Source: a virus
DNA length: 35,808 nucleotides
Direction: 5' to 3' (one strand)
Virus record (IMG/VR): IMGVR_UViG_3300037504_000204
Location: 1 to 35,808 of that record
The translations under genes were made by a program, and so were the position numbers. The notes below the pieces were generated by a model. That model worked only from the letters and a program-made list of their open reading frames with translations, was not told the DNA's origin and did not search any database. This document shows positions 24,055 through 31,225 of this stretch, piece after piece (the stretch's first letter is position 1; the number at the start of each line of letters is the position of its first letter).

Positions 24055-24248
24055 ATCACCACCCACCGCATCAGCACTATCGCCCCGACAGCCAATGCCA
24101 GTATACCTGCTGCTACCCCGTGTCCGTTCTTCTTCGCCCCACGCCACGCCGCGAATACCGTACCCGAAAGCATCAGCAGTAACGCAGTGTGCGGTATGAC
24201 GATGTAGCGTATAAGCTCCCTGATAGCGTACAGTTCTCCGATAGTCAT
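24051..24248 (-). CDS. Small two-helix membrane protein (65 aa)
   Basis: ATGA junctions on both sides support this frame. The product begins MTIGELYAIRELIRYIVIPH and has two hydrophobic segments (residues about 15-34 and 43-62) around a basic loop (WRGAKKNGHG). That is a holin-like topology, and it lies three genes before the amidase in transcription order, so an early or second holin is possible. Confidence 0.65.
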   Translation of the reverse strand: MTIGELYAIRELIRYIVIPHTALLLMLSGTVFAAWRGAKKNGHGVAAGILALAVGAIVLMRWVVI

Positions 24249-24469
24249 CCCACCCTCCTGTACTCGCCCGCGCTCTGTTTGTCGCCCAGAAAGGCGAGGT
24301 TCAAATCGTATTCCCGGTCAGTCACCAGATAAAACGGGTTCCAGTTGTTCTTCGGTCTGTACGCCTTTGTACACGCCCTGCACCATGCATTAAGACCGTC
24401 CTTTGTACCCCCGCTCTTGTTGAAGTCTCTCAGCCTCTTTTCTTTCCCGCACTTGGTACACTGTTTCAT
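24245..24469 (-). CDS. Small zinc-finger protein (74 aa)
   Basis: MKQCTKCGKEKRLRDFNKSG followed by GLNAWCRACTKAY gives a four-cysteine zinc finger of the kind that often precedes HNH nuclease domains. Here the chain stops after 74 residues without an HNH core, so it is either a stand-alone finger or a trimmed HNH gene. The ATG overlaps the 25-aa gene stop as ATGA. Confidence 0.65.
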   Translation of the reverse strand: MKQCTKCGKEKRLRDFNKSGGTKDGLNAWCRACTKAYRPKNNWNPFYLVTDREYDLNLAFLGDKQSAGEYRRVG

Positions 24470-24543
24470 AGTCTCCCCCCGCAGTGTCTTGCATCATCAA
24501 ACCACTCACACAGTATGCACCACAGCTTTGCTAGTAGTCTCAT
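24466..24543 (-). CDS. 25-residue microprotein
   Basis: The frame reads MRLLAKLWCILCEWFDDARH then CGGRL and stops. Its ATG overlaps the VRR-NUC stop as ATGA, its own TGA overlaps the next ATG as ATGA, and GAGGAGGGGG precedes it. Three consecutive four-base overlaps are hard to explain unless it is translated. It is hydrophobic at the start with three cysteines (C9, C12, C21). Function unknown. Confidence 0.65.
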   Translation of the reverse strand: MRLLAKLWCILCEWFDDARHCGGRL

Positions 24544-24827
24544 GCCCCCTCCTCGACATACGGTTCCAGATCCTCGTACCCACGCGCCACGATGTACACA
24601 CCGCCGGCGGCCTGGATGCTCTGCTTGAACCGCCGCTGTTTGTCGCTCAGCCGGCCGTTTGCCGCCTTGATCTCGATGAACAATACCTGGCCGTCCTTGA
24701 TCGCGATCCGGTCACACACCCCCGGCATGCTCCCCAGCCCCTGCATGATCGGGAAGTTGTACCAGCCGCGATAGTTCAGGTAATCCTTCACCTGGCGCTT
24801 GATCAGATTTTCGGGAGTTGGTTTCAT
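24540..24827 (-). CDS. VRR-NUC domain nuclease (95 aa)
   Basis: The 95-residue chain is one VRR-NUC (PD-(D/E)xK) domain. The motif residues can be placed: D39 in GVCDRIAIKDG, E52 and K54 in VLFIEIKAANGRLS, and Q64 in DKQRRFKQSIQAAGG. It ends GVYIVARGYEDLEPYV. Stand-alone VRR-NUC proteins are common in phage replication modules and may resolve branched DNA. The ATG overlaps the previous stop as ATGA. Confidence 0.88.
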   Translation of the reverse strand: MKPTPENLIKRQVKDYLNYRGWYNFPIMQGLGSMPGVCDRIAIKDGQVLFIEIKAANGRLSDKQRRFKQSIQAAGGVYIVARGYEDLEPYVEEGA

Positions 24828-25045
24828 CGTCGTTTTTCCTTCCGCAAGATGCGTCGCTTTATCCTGGTGACTTCAGGTTGCTCCCGGTACCATGGGCAGT
24901 CGTTTTTTTTGTTTATCAGCGCTGGGGGTAATATGCGAACCCCCATACGGCTGCGATGATTCTCCCGGCAGTTCTTATCCGCGTGGCACGCTTCTGGATT
25001 GTCCCTAAAGTGAATACAGTTGCAACAGTACACTTTCTCTTCCAC
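24824..25045 (-). CDS. Small cysteine-rich protein (73 aa)
   Basis: GTG at 25045 has GAGGAGGTGAGAC upstream. The product has six cysteines, four clustered (CCNCIHFRDNPEACHADKNC), then CPWYREQ and a basic C-terminus (RIKRRILRKEKRR). It is probably a zinc-binding, nucleic-acid-contacting protein. No named family. Confidence 0.6.
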   Translation of the reverse strand: MEEKVYCCNCIHFRDNPEACHADKNCRENHRSRMGVRILPPALINKKNDCPWYREQPEVTRIKRRILRKEKRR

Positions 25046-25090
25046 GTCTCACCTCCTCGCAGTAATGGTGCATCCGCAAGCTTCCGCACG

Positions 25091-25885
25091 CTACGGTTCC
25101 CCCTCGCCCGGAACATCCCAGCGGTCTTTTTCGGGGTCCGATTGCGGTCCGATCTGAGCCAGCTCCGGGTGCTTTTTCACCAGCTGCCGGTACGCATCGG
25201 GGTCCTCGACACGCAACCGATCGGCCATGGCACGTTGTTGTTCGAGGGCTGTGCCGTTGGGGTTTGAAAGGCGCGAAAGAACCTCCGCAGGACGAGCCGT
25301 AGGCGAGTCCGAAGGAGGAGCGCCTTGGTTCTCCGGTTCCTTTACTTCCTTTCCTTTACTTCCTTTACTTCCTTTACTTCCTTTGGGTTCGGAAAGTGGT
25401 GTTTCAGAATCTTTTTGGGCGCTTTCCGATTCGGAATGTGCGCTTTCAGAATCTAAAATATCGTCTACAGAATCTTGAATTAATTGAGTTTGCGACCATG
25501 ATGGAATCGTCGGGTGGACGAGCATGATTTCGGGGCAAAAATGGAGCTCTTTTCGCTTCAAAGAGGCTTCGATATACCGTTTCTGGACTCCTGAAGATGT
25601 CAGAATGTGCTGATTCCGAATCTTAAAGATTCTGAAAAGGCCCTTTTCGATTCCGAAAGTGATGATTCCGATTCCTTTTTCCGGCGAAATATGTACCTCA
25701 TTAAAGAAAAGAAGCTGCGTTTCGTCGTCCCAGATGAGGTAATATCCCTCCCGGTAAATCATGGCCCACAGCTCAATGACGAACCCGATACCTTCCAGGC
25801 CGAACTTCGCACGGATCAGTTTCATTTTCCGATCCCAGTTTGTGTCCACACTGAAATAGCTCAGACCTCGTTTTACACTCGCCAC
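25091..25885 (-). CDS. Lin1244/DUF4373-type replication protein
   Basis: The N-terminal 115 residues match the DUF4373 / Lin1244-Lin1753 N-terminal domain: FSVDTNWDRKMKLIRAKFGL, IELWAMIYREGYYLIWDDET, then ILTSSGVQKRYIEASLKRKE. Such domains are found on phage replication initiators and DnaD-like proteins. Residues about 140-185 are low-complexity Ser/Glu and KGSKGSKGSKG repeats encoded by 9-bp DNA repeats; the rest is acidic and disordered. The GTG start has GGAGGGG before it. The gene contains two clusters of GATTC-type repeats that may form a replication origin. Confidence 0.78.
   Translation of the reverse strand: MASVKRGLSYFSVDTNWDRKMKLIRAKFGLEGIGFVIELWAMIYREGYYLIWDDETQLLFFNEVHISPEKGIGIITFGIEKGLFRIFKIRNQHILTSSGVQKRYIEASLKRKELHFCPEIMLVHPTIPSWSQTQLIQDSVDDILDSESAHSESESAQKDSETPLSEPKGSKGSKGSKGKEVKEPENQGAPPSDSPTARPAEVLSRLSNPNGTALEQQRAMADRLRVEDPDAYRQLVKKHPELAQIGPQSDPEKDRWDVPGEGEP
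25353..25379. repeat. Tandem 9-bp repeat CCTTTACTT x3 (coding KGS/SKG)
   Basis: Three contiguous copies of CCTTTACTT on the plus strand, with a further copy at 25339-25347 after a 5-bp gap. They encode the Ser-Lys-Gly run in the replication protein. The array is short and inside a coding linker, so it probably varies in length by slippage. Confidence 0.85.
25402..25675. repeat. Clusters of GATTC-type repeats inside the replication gene
   Basis: GATTCYGAA-like sequences occur as two groups: 25402-25474 (TTTCAGAATC twice, a TTCCGA-T-TCGGAA palindrome at 25424-25436, and CAGAATC) and 25612-25675 (GATTCCGAATC, GATTCTGAA, GATTCCGAAA, GATTCCGATTCC). They straddle different parts of the same gene, as in lambda O where origin iterons lie inside the initiator gene. 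Confidence 0.45.
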
Positions 25886-25889
25886 AGGC

Positions 25890-26087
25890 TCACCCCTCCA
25901 TCTTGAACATGTGTGGCTGTTTCTCCGGCAGCGTCGGCGCTATTTCCTCGAGTATCGTTATCTCGGCCAGCCTGGCAGAGATCTCGTCCTCCGTCTTCTG
26001 TTGGTATTTGACGCACTTGTCCTGCAGTTCGGTGATCTCGGTTCGCCTGCGAAAAATCATTTCTTCAACGTCATCCTTGTAAGGCAT
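25890..26087 (-). CDS. Hypothetical coiled-coil protein (65 aa)
   Basis: ATG at 26087 follows GAGGAGATAGC. The protein is mostly helical (EITELQDKCVKYQQKTEDEI, then ARLAEITILEEIAPTLPEKQ). The upstream hairpin at 26114-26147 has an anti-SD loop that could pair with this gene's SD. Function unknown. Confidence 0.62.
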   Translation of the reverse strand: MPYKDDVEEMIFRRRTEITELQDKCVKYQQKTEDEISARLAEITILEEIAPTLPEKQPHMFKMEG

Positions 26088-26113
26088 ATGCTATCTCCTC
26101 GCAGATTTAATTC

Positions 26114-26147
26114 CCGCCCGGGGAAAGGAGGTTGGAACCCCGGGCGG
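26114..26147 (-). promoter_or_regulatory. Intergenic RNA hairpin with anti-Shine-Dalgarno loop
   Basis: Perfect 10-bp stem CCGCCCGGGG / CCCCGGGCGG with the 14-nt loop TTCCAACCTCCTTT on the minus strand. The loop differs from that at 12413-12446 at two positions while the stems are unrelated. CCTCC in the loop could pair with the SD GAGGAG of the following gene, masking it, or mimic the 16S 3' end. Confidence 0.7.
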
Positions 26148-26199
26148 TTTCTTGTGCCCTCGCCGGCCGTCTACAGCGACCAGGAAAAGGGTCGGTAAT

Positions 26200-26382
26200 T
26201 CAGGGAATCGGCAGCTCGTCGATACGTTCGCGCGGCTGCCACCGCATCTCCTTTTCGATACTGGCAATCACTTCCTTGCATGCGTCGTTCACGTACTTCA
26301 CGAATGCCACCTGGGTCATCTCCGGTTTGTACCGGTAATGCGTGACAATCTTCTCCACGATCGCCTGGTTGATATCGGTCAT
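26200..26382 (-). CDS. Small hypothetical protein (60 aa)
   Basis: ATG at 26382 overlaps the previous stop as ATGA. Helical, charged (MTDINQAIVEKIVTHYRYKP, AFVKYVNDACKEVIASIEKE). No recognised family. Confidence 0.62.
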   Translation of the reverse strand: MTDINQAIVEKIVTHYRYKPEMTQVAFVKYVNDACKEVIASIEKEMRWQPRERIDELPIP

Positions 26383-26648
26383 AGAAACTCCTTTTGCAGC
26401 TCCGGGAACTTGTCGCTAAACCGGGATAGCACCCGGAGAACCTGCTCCATCTCGGCGACCTTCCGGTCACGTTTGACCCGGTCCCTCGCAAACACCTGCT
26501 GTCGCATGCGGATCTCGGCCTTGATCGTGCTCATGGCACGTCGTACGTCCTCGTTATAAATCCCTTTCCCGAAATAGTGCCGCACGTCCTCAACCAAATA
26601 AAACGGCACCTTCTTGCCGCCATGCATTTCAAACTCGTAAACATCCAC
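26379..26648 (-). CDS. Hypothetical protein (89 aa)
   Basis: I chose GTG 26648, four nt after the upstream stop and with GGGG nearby; the longer in-frame extension runs inside the RHH gene in another frame. Product begins MDVYEFEMHGGKKVPFYLVE, then a basic helical half (RDRVKRDRKVAEMEQVLRVL). No family recognised. The junction sequence is identical to that at 25882-25896. Confidence 0.6.
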   Translation of the reverse strand: MDVYEFEMHGGKKVPFYLVEDVRHYFGKGIYNEDVRRAMSTIKAEIRMRQQVFARDRVKRDRKVAEMEQVLRVLSRFSDKFPELQKEFL

Positions 26649-26652
26649 AGGC

Positions 26653-26907
26653 TCACCCCTTCCCGTTGAGCTCGGCCTCAATCTCTTTGATTCGCTGCTC
26701 GAGCTGGCGTTTCTCGGCGTACAGCTTGCCCCGCTTGCTCTGCGCGACGTACGATTCGAGGGCACTGGTCTGGTCAGCACCTGGCAGTGCCAGAAAATAA
26801 TTGATCATGGCGCGGAGTATTTCGGACTTCGGGAGCTTGTAATCTTCTGCGGTTTTCTTGATCTCGTTGAGCAGCTGCGTGGAAACCTGAGCGGAACATG
26901 TCGGCAT
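26653..26907 (-). CDS. RHH-fold protein with C-terminal coil (84 aa)
   Basis: Residues 5-42 look like a ribbon-helix-helix domain: AQVSTQLLNEIKKTAEDYKL, then PKSEILRAMINYFLALPG. The C-terminal half is a coiled coil (EKRQLEQRIKEIEAELNGKG). RHH proteins bind operator DNA as dimers. The GGGGGG-type SD is unusual but present. It is a third RHH gene besides the pair in the immunity region. Confidence 0.7.
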   Translation of the reverse strand: MPTCSAQVSTQLLNEIKKTAEDYKLPKSEILRAMINYFLALPGADQTSALESYVAQSKRGKLYAEKRQLEQRIKEIEAELNGKG

Positions 26908-26933
26908 GGAATAACCCCCCTTTCGGTTAAAGG

Positions 26934-26951
26934 TGCCGGTCTCTCCCGGCA
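26934..26951 (-). promoter_or_regulatory. Small intergenic hairpin
   Basis: TGCCGG-GAGAGA-CCGGCA on the minus strand, between the zinc-binding gene and the RHH gene. No T-run. Part of an 81-bp gap in which I see no convincing promoter. Confidence 0.4.
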
Positions 26952-26988
26952 GTCACACCACTCTATCCTGGCAGGTGTCGCTCAAAGG

Positions 26989-27189
26989 TCATACGACGTA
27001 CATCCCGTTCTGATTCATATGGGTCCGAATCATCAGAGCACAGCCAGAAACCCGTCCATACTCGGCGGTAAACACCTCAGTCCACAGGGCGCAGCGGTGC
27101 TCGTAACACTCGTCAAAATGCGCGACCGTCACGTTATTCGCCCTCTCCGTGTTCACCCGAAACGGGCACAGCTTCTTTTTTTTGCTCAT
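26989..27189 (-). CDS. Small cysteine-rich zinc-binding protein (66 aa)
   Basis: MSKKKKLCPFRVNTERANNV then FDECYEHRCALWTEVFTAE and GCALMI: C8, C28, C33 and C50 fit one zinc site, a layout common in small phage proteins of unknown role. The ATG overlaps the SbcDC-fusion stop as ATGA. Confidence 0.65.
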   Translation of the reverse strand: MSKKKKLCPFRVNTERANNVTVAHFDECYEHRCALWTEVFTAEYGRVSGCALMIRTHMNQNGMYVV

Positions 27190-30100
27190 GCCGTCACCTC
27201 CTCCCTCGCACCGGAGCTCAGGGCCCGCATCTCAATACGCTGACCGATCACCTCCTGCGCCTCGGCAGAATGCGTGATCACAATCGTATGCCAGCGGCCA
27301 GCTTCGACGTGTGCCCGTTCGAGCATCCGGAAATAGTGCTGCCGGGCCTCCGGGTCCAGGGCGCCGTCGGCCTCGTCCTGGAACACGGTACGGAACTGTG
27401 TCCCGGTTTTCCGTGCACGAATGATACCGAAGGCATCGTAAATCGCACGCTTCACCCACACGCTCTCGCCACCGGACAGCGTCTCAAGCAGCTGTTCCTC
27501 GCCTGTCTCAGAGTCGAGGATCCAGATTGAGAAATCCTCGATCTGCTTCGTTTTCGATCCGGACCCACCGATACGCGTGGTACGGAATTCCACCTGGAAC
27601 CGGCTGCCGTAGGCGCTTTCAAGGATGCTGTTCGCGACTTCCGCGATCCCCGGGCCCATGGCGTCCAGCTCGAGCGCCTGGATGCCGTCCGGACCGCACG
27701 CCCGCTGCAGGTACACCCAATCGGCCTTGTCCTGCTCTCTACCCGCAGCTGTCGCCCGCAGGTCCGATATCTGCGAGAGCTCGGCCTCAAAATGGTCGAT
27801 TCTGTCCTTGCAGGCCGCGATCTCCGTGCGGATCCGCGTGAGATCCTTGTCCTTCTCGTGGTACTTCGCCCGGGTTTCTTCGAGCTCGGCGCCCACCCGC
27901 CGGAACTCGGATTCCGCCTGGACGTTTATCTTTGACCCGAGAGCCTGGATCTCTTTCTCTTTCTCGCGGATTATGCTACGGATCTGTTCCAGGCGCTTGT
28001 TGATCTCACCCATACGCACCTGAGCCTCGTCAGCTTTCCGGATGGTTTCATTCAGCTGGTCAGGGTTGATGGCTCTTATCTGGTCCTGGATCTCGAGTAG
28101 GATGCGGGTATCGAAACCGGGCAAGTCCGGTTCGGGCGGGTACTGCAGGGCTCCCTTGCGGGCATCGAGCTCCTGCACCTGCTTTTTGAGCTCTGCAAGC
28201 TCCTTGTCGGCCTCGAAAATGTGCTGTTGTAATTCGTTCAGTTCCGCCTGCTTTTCCGTCCGTTTCTGCTCGAAAACAGCCTTCTTTTCAGCAGGCCATT
28301 TCTGGCCACAGGTCGGGCATTCCTCGGTCACCGGCTCCCGGAGCCCGGTGTCCAGCTGCTCGGCCTTTGTTTTAATGACAGCTCGCGAACTCTCAACGCT
28401 CGAAATCTTCGCAGACAGCTCGGACGTCTCTGCCGTGATCTCTCGCTCAGCATCCGCCACAGCCTGTTTCTCACGGTTGTACTCAGCGTTGATCCGTTCC
28501 CGCTCCTCGTAAACCCGGGCCCGTTCTGCATTGAGCTCTCCCTCCTGCTTCTTCAGGTCGTGGTACCGCTGGCGCTCGTGGTTCGCGCCCACCAGGTTTG
28601 ACGCGGCTGATTCGTAGACAGAATGATCAGCCTGCAACCGGTATCGCTCGTCGCACAGTTCGTCTATCTGCTTACCCAGGTCGTTAATCTTCTCCAGGAC
28701 CCGGTCGCTCTCTTCAACCTTCTTCTGCAGATCCTCGTACTGCTCCTTCAGGGTTTTGCCTTTTTCCCCGAATGATTCCAGCTCGGCCTGTGCGTTGTAC
28801 TCGTCCTCTTCGATGTCGGCCAGGTGATGTCGCGCCTCGGCCAGTTCAGCTTGAAGCTCTTCTTCCCGCTCCAGCTTCGCGCGGATCCCGACCAGCTCTT
28901 GCTCAATGGCATCCGCCTGCGCCTTCGCGATCTCTGCATGCGTCTGCAGGTAATCCAGCCCGCCGAGCTCACGGAATAACGCTTTCTTCTCGCCTTTGGT
29001 CGCCTCGCTCAGGTCCGGCAGGTTCTTCGGCTGTTTCTGACTGACGAACGCACTCCGGAGGAACAGCGGCAGGCTGCCGAACAGCCGGGCAACCTCGGCC
29101 TCGTATGGATCCTTCCGGCCGTTGGTCTCGCCCACGGGCTGCCAGGTATCTCCGTTACCTCTGAGGTAAAGGAAATACTCCACGGACCCGCTCTTGTTCG
29201 CACCGTCGATCTGCATGAACGCTCGGTACTCAGTGACGGTATTCTCGTCGATGAAATACAGATCTCGGTAGGAGTCGCGCAGGCAGAAATGATCCTGCAG
29301 TTTGCCCGAGCGCGTGAGCATCTGTGGATACGGGTGCATGTTCTCGATCAACGTGGTCTTGCCGGCGCCGTTCTGCCCGACCAGCGCTATCAGCCCCTGG
29401 TCAAACGTGTTCAGGTCAACCGTCACCTCGTCGAGCCCAAGCCCCTTCTTGATGCCGATTGCACCACGGAGAACAAGCTGCTGGATCCGGATATGCAGAC
29501 CAGTTGGAGCTTCTCCCTGCTCCTGGGCCCGGAGCTCCAGCTCGTCAGATTTTTCCAGTATGCTATCCGTCACCTGTTCACAGGAGAGTTCAGCGTAGAT
29601 GCCGACCTTGTCCCGGAGCCGCAAAGCCTCGGTGATCCGCTCTGAGCGCACAGTTTCTGTAGATATGTTTACAATCTCGACGCGGGAACCTGGGCCAGCG
29701 CCGGCGTTCTGGAGGCCTGCAAGGATCTCATCAGAATCGATACCGGCCCTCTGCTCCTTTGCAGCCCTGATCTGAAGCCAGACATCGTATCCGTTGATAT
29801 CGGAATCAGATGTGACCAGGTCAATCCAGCCGTCCTTATGAACGTCCGCCTCCACCACAATCTTCTTCCGCGGCAGGAAGGGATACGGGACGGTGTCGAT
29901 GGTCAGATCGAAGCCGTCGGCAGCAGGAGACTCCGCGATGTTGAAATGCTTCTGATCACGTTCCCCCCAGTCCACTGGAAACGCGCTGCCGGCATAGCAG
30001 GCAGGAAGATTCCCGACCTGCTGCCCCATGTGAATATGCCCGAGCGCGTAATAATCCGCCCCGACCAGCGCCAGGTCGTCAGCACCGATCTGGATACCTC

Positions 30101-30704
30101 CCGGAGGCAGCACTTGGCTCTCACTGATGCTTGCGCCGGCCACGGTGAGGTGCCCGACGAACAGGCAGGGCAGATCCGCGTGCTCTTCCCTTATGGCGCC
30201 CATGCCCAAAAGCATCCCACGCATACCGTCGACAATCGCCCTGTTGCTCTCCTCTTTGCCAAGCTGCTGGCCGGCCAGGAACCAGCTCTTTTGCGGCTCA
30301 GGCATCCCGAATACCAGCAGCTTACTGTGTTCGGTCCTGCCCTCGGGCTGCACGTCGAAGTTGTCCACGAAATACGGGATCATCGGCATCAGCAGCGTGA
30401 ACCGGTGGCGCGCATGGATCTCTTGGAATATCGAATACGACCCGAGCACATCATGAGTCGGGGTCCCAGTGACCGCGACAACCGGCGCCGCATCCATGAG
30501 CCGTTGTATAGCCCGCACCAGATACGGTAGGCCGGAGCTGTCCGTGTTGTTCACGGGCCGATCCCATAAATCGCCGGCGATCACGATCACATCCGGTGTA
30601 TCCTTCTCGGCTGTCTCTGCGACAGTTTCCAGAGCCCGCAGCGCCCGTTCCTGATTCTCACGTGAATAATGCAGATCGGAAAAATGGAGCAGTCGAATAC
30701 TCAT
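27186..30704 (-). CDS. Single-chain SbcD-SbcC (Mre11-Rad50) fusion nuclease
   Basis: The 1172-residue chain starts at ATG 30704 after GGGAGGACAAC. Residues 1-250 are an SbcD/Mre11 phosphoesterase: D10 and H12 (LHFSDLHYS), D45/D48 (IAGDLWDRP), G80-D85 (GTPTHD in place of GNHD), H185 (FVGHLTVAG), H223/H225 (ALGHIHMGQ). Residues about 400 onward are SbcC/Rad50: Walker A GQNGAGKT at 443-450, a coiled coil with a zinc hook CPTCG at C796/C799, the LSGGESV signature near 1075, Walker B QDEAD at 1110-1111, and H1145 in ITHSAEA. Together they would process DNA ends. Normally two genes; here one frame with no stop and a linker near 260-400. Position after the HNH and annealing-like genes supports a recombination role. 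Confidence 0.93.
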   Translation of the reverse strand: MSIRLLHFSDLHYSRENQERALRALETVAETAEKDTPDVIVIAGDLWDRPVNNTDSSGLPYLVRAIQRLMDAAPVVAVTGTPTHDVLGSYSIFQEIHARHRFTLLMPMIPYFVDNFDVQPEGRTEHSKLLVFGMPEPQKSWFLAGQQLGKEESNRAIVDGMRGMLLGMGAIREEHADLPCLFVGHLTVAGASISESQVLPPGGIQIGADDLALVGADYYALGHIHMGQQVGNLPACYAGSAFPVDWGERDQKHFNIAESPAADGFDLTIDTVPYPFLPRKKIVVEADVHKDGWIDLVTSDSDINGYDVWLQIRAAKEQRAGIDSDEILAGLQNAGAGPGSRVEIVNISTETVRSERITEALRLRDKVGIYAELSCEQVTDSILEKSDELELRAQEQGEAPTGLHIRIQQLVLRGAIGIKKGLGLDEVTVDLNTFDQGLIALVGQNGAGKTTLIENMHPYPQMLTRSGKLQDHFCLRDSYRDLYFIDENTVTEYRAFMQIDGANKSGSVEYFLYLRGNGDTWQPVGETNGRKDPYEAEVARLFGSLPLFLRSAFVSQKQPKNLPDLSEATKGEKKALFRELGGLDYLQTHAEIAKAQADAIEQELVGIRAKLEREEELQAELAEARHHLADIEEDEYNAQAELESFGEKGKTLKEQYEDLQKKVEESDRVLEKINDLGKQIDELCDERYRLQADHSVYESAASNLVGANHERQRYHDLKKQEGELNAERARVYEERERINAEYNREKQAVADAEREITAETSELSAKISSVESSRAVIKTKAEQLDTGLREPVTEECPTCGQKWPAEKKAVFEQKRTEKQAELNELQQHIFEADKELAELKKQVQELDARKGALQYPPEPDLPGFDTRILLEIQDQIRAINPDQLNETIRKADEAQVRMGEINKRLEQIRSIIREKEKEIQALGSKINVQAESEFRRVGAELEETRAKYHEKDKDLTRIRTEIAACKDRIDHFEAELSQISDLRATAAGREQDKADWVYLQRACGPDGIQALELDAMGPGIAEVANSILESAYGSRFQVEFRTTRIGGSGSKTKQIEDFSIWILDSETGEEQLLETLSGGESVWVKRAIYDAFGIIRARKTGTQFRTVFQDEADGALDPEARQHYFRMLERAHVEAGRWHTIVITHSAEAQEVIGQRIEMRALSSGAREEVTA

Positions 30705-31225
30705 GTTGTCCTCCCGACAGCGCCGATTTTTTGCCCCTTTGGATGGTGGATCGCCATATGGCAGATGCGGCACACTACGAGAAGATTGTCTTTGCTGTGA
30801 TTCGGACTATCACTCGTTCGCCCACGTCCATCTATATGGTGGACATCAAGCTTCCTGTTCCACCTACGGATCGCTTCAGCCTCAGTCATCCCGCAGAGCT
30901 GACACGATCCACTGGCATTGGCAATTATCTGCTGACGATCACCACCAAAACGGTATCGTTCACCGGCGCGATATTTTTGGATTCTCCGTCTATCCCTGTG
31001 GTACCTCTCAAGGATGCGGCCATAGCAACTCTTGCATAAGCCTCTGGCACTTACTGGTTTTGCGCCACAGAGTCGGCATTCCGTACATTTTCCCCACCAG
31101 CGGTTTTCTTTCATTCCGAGCCTTCGGCGCCTCCATCTGCTATAGCAGGTGTTACAGAGCCCCCGGCACCTGATCGGTTTCTCGCCGCAAGATGTGCACT
31201 TCATGCCGACCCATTTGACATTCAC
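30701..31225 (-). CDS. HNH endonuclease with two zinc ribbons
   Basis: GTG at 31225 overlaps the previous stop as GTGA. The 174-residue protein has two related four-cysteine ribbons (C10/C13 with C24/C27; C50/C53 with C64/C67; both carry RGLCxxCY) and a C-terminal HNH core: CQLCGMTEAEA, DVHHIDGRGRT with H129/H130, KDNLLVVCRICHMAIHH with N147 and H156/H160. Homing-like or structure-specific nuclease. It lies between the recombination protein and the SbcDC fusion with ATGA overlap to the latter, which argues that it is part of the operon rather than a random intruder. Confidence 0.85.
   Translation of the reverse strand: MNVKWVGMKCTSCGEKPIRCRGLCNTCYSRWRRRRLGMKENRWWGKCTECRLCGAKPVSARGLCKSCYGRILERYHRDRRRIQKYRAGERYRFGGDRQQIIANASGSCQLCGMTEAEAIRRWNRKLDVHHIDGRGRTSDSPNHSKDNLLVVCRICHMAIHHPKGQKIGAVGRTT

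Noticed and set aside
25339-25379. Short tandem repeat that might look like a CRISPR array
   Set aside because: Nine-base units without spacers, inside a coding Ser-Lys-Gly linker.
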